Assembly: GCA_002803225.1 (NCBI GenBank)
Contig: NXFV01001011.1
Location: 1 to 39,218, forward strand
DNA length: 39,218 nucleotides
Origin: Gamarada debralockiae
Lineage: Eukaryota > Ascomycota > Leotiomycetes > Helotiales > Hyphodiscaceae
Direction of reading: 5' to 3'
The position numbers and the translations under genes are program-made. Of this stretch, positions 33,375 to 39,218 are shown in pieces (position 1 is the first letter of the stretch; each line of letters begins with the position of its first letter). The notes beneath the pieces are model-generated. The model was not told where the DNA came from and made no database searches. It worked only from the letters and a program-made list of their open reading frames with translations.

Positions 33375-33854
33375 GCTAACGTCTATCCCTGCGTGCCAAA
33401 AAAAACGGTGTGCCGAAAATACTTTATGTTTTGGGGGGTCTTAAATCTCCACTATGTAAATATATAAAGTTATAATTAGTTTGCTATTATTCTTTAGCTA
33501 TTTCTTTACAAGGGCTTGACTTATAGTCAGAAAAATACTACAGTTTGGCTATGCTATCGATCGTCCTGTTGAGAGCATTAAAGCTGCTATAGCTATTACC
33601 CCCTGCTTTATTATAACTATCGACCTATCCCCGGAATTCGGGGCCGTAGTATAAAGCTTCTATTAAGTTCAAATATATCTCTAAGGTTTGAAGACACAGA
33701 GCACAAGGAAACCTGCCTGCCGGATTTATCCGGACAAAAGGGGGAGGTACACAAAATGCCAAGCATCTTAATAAGCGAGAAAGGATTTATTCACAGCCAC
33801 GCTAGTCGTATTTTATTACGTATTATATATATGTCACGTGAAAGTGTGGCGTTC
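33375..33854 (+). repeat. 0.5-kb direct repeat, left copy flanking the HET gene
   Basis: 480 bp, begins GCTAACGTCTATCCCTG and ends GTGAAAGTGTGGCGTTC. By eye it is about 90 percent identical to 37400-37898, in the same orientation, and the flanks differ immediately outside. The copies differ by scattered transitions and small gaps; the right copy has about 25 extra bases near its 3' end. No open frame of interest, no terminal inverted repeat and no TG...CA ends, so neither a classic MITE nor a clear LTR. Confidence 0.85.
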
Positions 33855-34089
33855 GAAGCCCACTGACCGGCAATAGTTCATCCCCTTCGTCTCGATCGAG
33901 TTCTACGAGCACCCTCAGTGCAACTACACCTAGTAGCGGCATCAGCATAAGAACATCAACAGCCTCTTCGACTTCGTCCGCCGCAACCGCAGGCTTCTCC
34001 TCCGGCTGCAACGCAACAGACGGGAAAATCTACACCCCACGGAGTAGGGTTTGAAGATCAGCTAGGCTGTAACGGTACTAGTGTCGGGT

Positions 34090-34174
34090 AAATGTGGGTC
34101 CAAAATTAAGTCATTGAGTGTTCAAGTGTGAAACTCGTTTCGCTATTTACTGTACTACACTACGATAAAGTATA
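34090..34174 (+). repeat. Diverged dispersed repeat, copy 2
   Basis: Partner of 33086-33168, lying just upstream of the HET gene. Its TA-rich end (TTTACTGTACTACACTACG) corresponds to the TTTACTATATTGG end of the other copy. Confidence 0.5.
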
Positions 34175-34427
34175 CCTGTGGCGACGAGGAGGAGCAGGAC
34201 ACTAACTTCGAATCGCAAATTTGAACCTATCGCTGATTGGTCCAACTGGTGCCAAGACAAACCCCTACACCGACTCGCCCAACTTACAAGACTGGTCCAA
34301 CTCTCCAAGACACAACCCCACAACGACAGCTTCTCGCCGAAATAGTTAAACACCTTCCCACAGTGGTTCTCAGCTTTCAGAAGCGCCGACCTCCTCATTC
34401 ATCCAAGAAGCCTTGCGGCAGCCTACG

Positions 34428-36746
34428 ATGACATGCCAACTGAACGGGTATCCCCCATACGAATACCAGACCCTTGAATCGGCTAGGAGCTTCCGAGTGA
34501 TTGAGCTACTGCCACCACTCCGTTCGGTCTGGACCGTCTCCAAGAGTTTACGAATCAAGATAGCCAATCAGGATCTCGACTCTCATGGAAGCTACGAAGC
34601 ACTCTCCTACGTTTGGGGAACATCCGAAGGCCAGCAGCCGGACCATCGCGTCATAGTTCAAACGGAGCATGAACAATATGAACTTTTCATCTATCCGAAC
34701 CTCTTTCGCGCGCTCACCTCTATACAACGGAACATGTCTTCAAGTCGGAGGATATTTGCTGACCAGATATGCATAAATCAACGTAATGAGAAGGAAAAAG
34801 AGCGACAAGTCAAACTAATGGGAGAAATTTATCGCCGCTGTGCCCGAGTCCTTGTATGGCTCGGGCCCGGGAACAATGCCTCGGATAGTTTCTTCGACTT
34901 TGCGAAGGCCATCTGCCTCGAGCCGTCTGTATGTCACTTGGCGTCGCTGACGCCAGACCGCCGCATGACAATCCACCACGCTGTGGCGAACCGATGCAGC
35001 AAGAAACAGCCACTTCCGCAGCAACCTTACCACATGGACGAGACTGAACTGAAGCATGTCGTTGAACTGGAGAACGCGGTAAATCGGTACAGAGAATGCC
35101 TCCCCATCGCAGGCTACGCCGATGTGTTGGGCCGGTCGTGGTTCGGCCGTCTCTGGATTGTCCAAGAGGCTGCTCTGCCTCTAAAAGGGATCTTTCTCTG
35201 CGGGAATACAGAACTCAGTTTCGAGTTCTTTAGAGCAAGTTTTTTCTTCCATGCGATTCATTCCAAGGTTTGGACCGAGACACCGACAGGACCTGTGTCA
35301 AGAGGTGAAACTCGTCTGCAGAACAGCATACGCGTTCTTAACAAGCCATTTATCCGAATTTTCGGGGAGCGTGCAGCCCTCCGTGGTCCTAGGCAGAAAA
35401 GGACTCTCTACGAACTGGTCAAAAAGTACAACGTCAACCACACTGACGCCAAAATTGGAGCGACGGAGCCTCGAGATCGAATATATGCCCTCGCTGGTCT
35501 CCTGGATGACCCGGACTCTCTTAAAGATTGGCCGTACGAATCCGCCATCAAAGCGTATACTAGGCTTGCGGAGGAGGTGGTTAAGGATGATGTCGATATC
35601 CTCCTATTCGCGCAGAAAGAGAGGAACCCAAAGGGACGTGCTACCCAGCCGAGCACTGGCGTGAAGTCCCTTCCATCGTGGGTTCCTGACTGGACAATCA
35701 GTCAAATACGAATTCCCTACGGGTACCCCAGCTTGACACAGAAATCTCGGTACGGGGCCGGCGGCGTGTTAACGGACGAGCGGCCCCTCATTCAACAGTG
35801 TTGTTCCACGCTCCGCCTCCAAGGCATCATACTTGACCGGATAGTCAAAATCGGGAACACACAAATCCGCAGGGTCGAGAAATTTGGTGCGGATCAGGTC
35901 GACCTCGCGTCCTTGACACCTTTCTTCGATGAGATCGATTCGATCCTCGTAGAAGCCGAAGGCATCCGAGGAAACGGTCATGCGTATATGACAGATACCG
36001 AGGCCCACTGCGAGCCATTACTCCACTGTCAGACATTACTCTGCCTTACGGATGCTAGTCTTACTTCCCGGCAGTTTGCAGAGGACGTGGACAGTGTACC
36101 ACTCATTGATCTGTACACGGAGCTTCGGAAAGTAAGCAAGCTTATTGTGGACGCGCAAGAGGCAAGGAACGTGTACACGTCTTTTACACGCGCGTATGAA
36201 CGCCACCCACCGGTACTAGGGCGCTGGATTTGGATTTGGGGTTTCCCGCCTCTCGCCGTATTATATTTCATCCTCTACGCCGCTATGGTCGCGTTGGTGG
36301 TGGCGAGAACGCGGCTACGCCTCTTCTATATGCGACTGCGCAATTGGCGAGCTCCCATCCATTTTGAACACATACGGGACGACACAGCATTAAGCAGTGG
36401 AATCGACATGCAAATGCATCTACTTCCGAAGATGCACGAATATCAAACAAACATATTGCGTAACGAAGGGAGGAGGCTGTTCCTGACGCGAGAGGGTTTT
36501 GTTGGCTTAGGACCGGAGGTCATGGACAAGGAAGACTACGTGGCCGTCTTTTTTGGGGCGAGTGCCCCCTTTATTCTGAGGACGGATGAACGCAGTAGGA
36601 AGGATAGCACCGCTGACAAGGATATCGCAACAGCATCCCTTTTCCGATGCAAGCTTATTGGGGAAGCATACTGCCATGGAGTTATGGACGGCGAAGCCTT
36701 GGCCGGAAGTCATGGCGGCATGACGACCACTTTCTTGATTTCATAG
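34428..36746 (+). CDS. HET-domain (heterokaryon incompatibility) protein
   Basis: A single uninterrupted exon of 772 aa starting at ATG 34428 (the frame opens a little earlier only at a TTG). The three signature blocks of the HET domain (PF06985) are present: EALSYVWG (57-64), ADQICINQ (111-118) and RVLVWLGP (140-147). WFGRLWIVQEAAL and PRDRIYALAGLLDD are also typical of the family. The C-terminal block, LFLTREGFVGLGPEV then VFFGASAPFILRT then LIGEAYCHGVMDGEAL, is the usual end of long HET proteins. A strong hydrophobic stretch near residues 600-628 (FPPLAVLYFILYAAMVALVV) could be a membrane helix, not usual for this family. HET domains trigger cell death or growth arrest on non-self fusion; the partner here is unknown. 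The gene lies between the two direct repeats. Confidence 0.93.
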   Translation: MTCQLNGYPPYEYQTLESARSFRVIELLPPLRSVWTVSKSLRIKIANQDLDSHGSYEALSYVWGTSEGQQPDHRVIVQTEHEQYELFIYPNLFRALTSIQRNMSSSRRIFADQICINQRNEKEKERQVKLMGEIYRRCARVLVWLGPGNNASDSFFDFAKAICLEPSVCHLASLTPDRRMTIHHAVANRCSKKQPLPQQPYHMDETELKHVVELENAVNRYRECLPIAGYADVLGRSWFGRLWIVQEAALPLKGIFLCGNTELSFEFFRASFFFHAIHSKVWTETPTGPVSRGETRLQNSIRVLNKPFIRIFGERAALRGPRQKRTLYELVKKYNVNHTDAKIGATEPRDRIYALAGLLDDPDSLKDWPYESAIKAYTRLAEEVVKDDVDILLFAQKERNPKGRATQPSTGVKSLPSWVPDWTISQIRIPYGYPSLTQKSRYGAGGVLTDERPLIQQCCSTLRLQGIILDRIVKIGNTQIRRVEKFGADQVDLASLTPFFDEIDSILVEAEGIRGNGHAYMTDTEAHCEPLLHCQTLLCLTDASLTSRQFAEDVDSVPLIDLYTELRKVSKLIVDAQEARNVYTSFTRAYERHPPVLGRWIWIWGFPPLAVLYFILYAAMVALVVARTRLRLFYMRLRNWRAPIHFEHIRDDTALSSGIDMQMHLLPKMHEYQTNILRNEGRRLFLTREGFVGLGPEVMDKEDYVAVFFGASAPFILRTDERSRKDSTADKDIATASLFRCKLIGEAYCHGVMDGEALAGSHGGMTTTFLIS

Positions 36747-36831
36747 ATTTTGCATGTAGATTCCATGTACTAAATCCAGCTTCGTTCCTCGAGGCTCTTT
36801 TGGGCAAACCGCAACCGGTTTGCGTCTCCTG

Positions 36832-36873
36832 TAGCCACAGGTATATAGCCACAGGTATATAGCCACAGGCATA
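36832..36873 (+). repeat. 14-bp tandem repeat, three units
   Basis: TAGCCACAGGTATA twice and TAGCCACAGGCATA once, followed by a degraded fourth start (GAGCCACGG). It lies about 85 bases after the HET stop codon, probably in the 3' untranslated region. Confidence 0.85.
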
Positions 36874-37399
36874 GAGCCACGGGGCCGAGGAGAGCAGCCA
36901 CATTATGTAAGATAAAATACATTCGTAATTATTGTCCGGGATGTGCCTAGTTGTCCCACCGCTGACCGGGGATCCTTGATCGCTTCAATCAGAGGCACCA
37001 ACGACGTGGCAACGTCGCATGAGACGCGGGCCGCGGCGCTCATAACTACTGCTCAGCATTGGGGGGAAAGACTCGGAAACCCAGGTCAAGCCGTTTATGA
37101 GTTTGAAAGGCGAAATAAGCTTGGTGCTGTGGTGGAGAGGTGCTATTACGCCATGAGAGGAGGGATCTCCGTAATTAGGCGCGATGACGCGATCGTAATT
37201 TTCGGAGTAGAGGGGCAAAAAGTGTTTAGCGTTGGACGGACAATGTGATTGATACCAAACCAAACAAAAAATTCAATGCGCTCAGACAGTCAAAGTCGCT
37301 TGATTTCAAGTACCTATGATTTGTCCCGTTACGGCGTGCGTCCCGCGTCGTAGGGAGAGACGTTATGTAGAATCAGGATAATGACAGTAATGGTTACTA

Positions 37400-37898
37400 G
37401 CTAACGTCTATCCCTGTGTGCCGAAAAACCCTGCGTGCCGAAAAGACCTCATGGTTTAAGGGGCTTAAATCTCTACCACGTAAATATATAAAGTTATAAT
37501 TAGTTTGCTATTGTTCTTAAGCTATTTCTCTACAAGGGCTCGACTTGTAGTCAAAAAAATACTACAGTTTGGCTATGCTATCGATCGTCCTGTTAAGAGC
37601 GTTAAAAGCTGCTATAGCTATTACCCCCTGCTCTATTATAACTATCGACCTGTCCCCGGAATTCAGGGCCGTGGTATAAAGCTTCTATTAAGTTTAAATA
37701 TATCTCCAAGGTTTGAAGATATAGAGCACAAGGAAACCTGCCTGCCGGATTTATCCGGATAAAAGTAGGAGGTATATAAAATGCCAAGCATCTTAATAAG
37801 CGAGGATAGATTTACCGCCCTTGCCCAATATTGTATTCACAGCCACGCTAGTCATATTTTATTACGCATTTTATATGTCACGTGAAAGTGTGGCGTTC
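37400..37898 (+). repeat. 0.5-kb direct repeat, right copy flanking the HET gene
   Basis: 499 bp, same orientation as 33375-33854. Near its start it has a duplicated GTGCCGAAAA motif. Relative to the left copy it holds an extra segment before TATTCACAGCCACGCTAGTC. A CACGTG palindrome lies near the 3' end in both copies. Confidence 0.85.
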
Positions 37899-38383
37899 TT
37901 CTAGAAGTTTCCACTGTTTCCCGATTATAATACAGTACAGCCTTTCGAATTGTACAGTACAAAAGCCCTGATCACTATGAGAAGCTAATCGCATAATGTT
38001 GTGTTATTATTCTGCCAGCCAGAAATAGGATCAACCTTCGACTCAAATACAATCACATGCTTATGATGAGTCCTGTTTGAACTCTTCGCAAACAAATCTG
38101 GATCCATTTCTAGCGGGGTACGTAAGCCATTTCTGGTGATTCAGAGTTATCATTGTAGCAGAGGTGTTTGTGATAGTGTCGGCACTTTACGCCAACACCC
38201 CGCACCCCGCGCACTCCACTAACCTTACATGCTTTAGAGTCATTGATTTGAAAGCCGTTATATTTCTAATTGAATATTACTCATAGGCTGTTGCCACTCT
38301 CGCTGCTCTTGGAGCACTATAAAAATATGTCATCCGCAACGGAGGTGGGCGGGGAGGAGGTGAAGGGAAACTTAACAGAAACT

Positions 38384-39218
38384 TTAGAAAGCGAATTCCA
38401 TAAATGACACTCGACCAGACCTATAACCGAAGGCGACGATGCCCCCGTGAACAGCGACGTTGTTTGGCCGATGATCAGAAGGAAGCCATAGTAAATTTTC
38501 CATATCTAAACTGACCCATTGCTCCTTAACAAATATAGAGCGCGGGAGATTTGGTCGAGAAACAGCTGCGCTATCGGAAAGAATTGTGTGATGTACTAGT
38601 CCCCTATTAGTCTGGAGGAATGTCCCATTATCAGAAAATGAAAGGGTTAGAACAACGGCATCAACTTCGAGCGTCTGCAGTGCCGCTCCTGAGCTGGCGT
38701 CCCACAGCTTGACCGTCTTGTCGCCCGATGCCGACGCTAGCGTCTTGCTGTCTGGCGAGAAGGCCACGGCATTGACCCAATGCGAATGGCCCTCGAGTGT
38801 CTGCAGCGCCGCTCCTAAGCTGGCGTCCCACAGCTTGACCGTCCCGTCGTCTAATGCTGATGCTAGCGTCTTGCCGTCTGGCGAGAAGGCCACGGCGTTG
38901 ACCGAATCCGAATGGCCCTCGAGCGTCTGCAGCGCCGCTCCTGAGCTGGCGTCCCACAGCTTGACCGTCCTGTCGTCCGATGCCGATGCTAGCGTCTTGC
39001 CGTCTGGCGAGAAGGCCACGGCGTTGACCGAATCCGAATGGCCCTCGAGCGTCTGCAGCGCCGCTCCTGAGCTGGCGTCCCACAGCTTGACCGTCTTGTC
39101 GCTCGATGCTGACGCTAGCGTCTTGCCGTCTGGCGAGAAGGCCACGGCGCTGACCCAATGCGAATGGCCCTCGAGCGTCTGCAGCGCCGCTCCTGAGCTG
39201 GCGTCCCACAGCTTGACC
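38384..39218 (-). CDS. C-terminal part of a WD40-repeat NLR-type protein (HET-D/E/R, HNWD-like); 5' end beyond the window
   Basis: The frame is open to the window edge and ends at 38384. Four full 42-aa WD repeats and part of a fifth are visible, each with AVAFSPDGKTLASAS, TVKLWDASSGAALQTLEGHS and a terminal W-D. They are almost identical in protein and DNA (126-bp units) and differ mainly at the residues after GHS (DSV or HWV) and between SAS and KT/RT/GT. The C-terminal cap, LSFSDNGTFLQTNRGL then EQWVSLDMENLLWLPSDHRP and ending GRVSFMEFAF, is the usual close of fungal STAND/NLR WD40 proteins, where it follows a NACHT and often an N-terminal HET domain (family knowledge). The upstream effector and NACHT domains are not in the window. 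These proteins sense non-self; the near-identity of repeats indicates concerted evolution. Confidence 0.9.
   Translation of the reverse strand, partial: VKLWDASSGAALQTLEGHSHWVSAVAFSPDGKTLASASSDKTVKLWDASSGAALQTLEGHSDSVNAVAFSPDGKTLASASDDRTVKLWDASSGAALQTLEGHSDSVNAVAFSPDGKTLASALDDGTVKLWDASLGAALQTLEGHSHWVNAVAFSPDSKTLASASGDKTVKLWDASSGAALQTLEVDAVVLTLSFSDNGTFLQTNRGLVHHTILSDSAAVSRPNLPRSIFVKEQWVSLDMENLLWLPSDHRPNNVAVHGGIVAFGYRSGRVSFMEFAF

Larger units (their letters stand above)
32634..34427. other. Intergenic with repeats, 5' of the HET gene
   Basis: Contains the first 0.5-kb repeat copy (33375-33854) and two diverged copies of another repeat (33086-33168, 34090-34174). No gene. The 160 bases before the HET start contain a small near-duplication around TGGTCCAACT (34237-34246 and 34293-34302). 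Confidence 0.5.
36747..38383. other. Intergenic with repeats between the HET and WD40 genes
   Basis: Contains a 14-bp tandem repeat (36832-36873), the right 0.5-kb repeat (37400-37898) and no recognised gene. A 101-codon plus-strand frame at 36943-37248 opens with GTG rather than ATG and ends GQKVFSVGRTM; it could be a remnant or an exon, but I recognise nothing in it. Confidence 0.45.

Noticed and set aside
34413..34427. HET protein starting at 34413
   Set aside because: The codon is TTG; the ATG at 34428 is the first usable start.
33375..37898. LTR retrotransposon with the two direct repeats as LTRs
   Set aside because: The ends are not TG...CA, no gag, reverse transcriptase or integrase is present, and the interior is an intact HET gene. 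A non-autonomous cargo element is not excluded.
38661..39209. 182-codon frame with repeated GRQLRSGAADARGPF units
   Set aside because: It is a shifted reading of the WD40 repeats; its periodicity comes from the 126-bp units.
36832..39218. CRISPR array
   Set aside because: The repeats are either short contiguous tandems without spacers or coding WD40 units, and the genome is eukaryotic.

Overview
The window comes from the nuclear genome of a filamentous ascomycete (Pezizomycotina). Leotiomycetes is my best guess, from general resemblance only. The evidence is short spliceosomal introns (about 44-85 nt, GTRNGT-type donors, CAG/TAG acceptors), a Zn2Cys6 regulator, a HET-domain gene, near-identical WD40 repeats of the fungal NLR type, an intron-bearing nuclear tRNA and decayed pogo-type DNA. 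Coding models below were spliced by eye from reading-frame continuity, so splice sites are predictions.

Layout. 1-5.9 kb is gene-poor: a TA-flanked MITE (370-541) and one minus-strand SUR7/PalI-like four-pass membrane protein (1456-2666). 5.9-8.9 kb holds a four-exon Zn2Cys6 regulator of the CTF1/FarA type. 8.9-13.4 kb has no convincing intact gene; it contains a clearly broken zinc alcohol dehydrogenase (11649-12997). 13.9-14.9 kb encodes a MARVEL-like membrane protein. A 3.7 kb stretch without a recognisable gene follows, ending at a tRNA-Ile(AAU) with an intron (18623-18721).

19-29.2 kb is the housekeeping core: mitochondrial leucyl-tRNA synthetase and a LAT-type amino-acid permease transcribed divergently, a broken NTF2-like gene, an RWD-RING-IBR-RING ubiquitin ligase of the ITT1/RNF14 type, and, divergent from it, a dolichyl-diphosphate phosphatase (CAX4 type).

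29.6-39.2 kb is accessory. A pogo/Fot-type transposase is riddled with stops that look like C:G to T:A changes. A CadD-type cadmium-resistance membrane protein follows. A 772-aa HET-domain gene sits between two direct copies of a roughly 0.5 kb repeat (33375-33854 and 37400-37898). At the right edge lies the 3' end of a gene with at least four near-identical 42-aa WD40 repeats, as in the HET-D/E/R (HNWD) NLR family. HET-domain proteins and WD40 NLRs are the two best-known parts of fungal non-self recognition, so 33-39 kb is the best candidate for an unusual system: a repeat-bounded HET gene next to a fast-evolving NLR.

Three loci (alcohol dehydrogenase, NTF2-like, transposase) carry nonsense changes of the TGG-to-TAG or CAA/CAG-to-TAA/TAG kind. 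That fits C:G to T:A mutation such as RIP, but I could not measure it.
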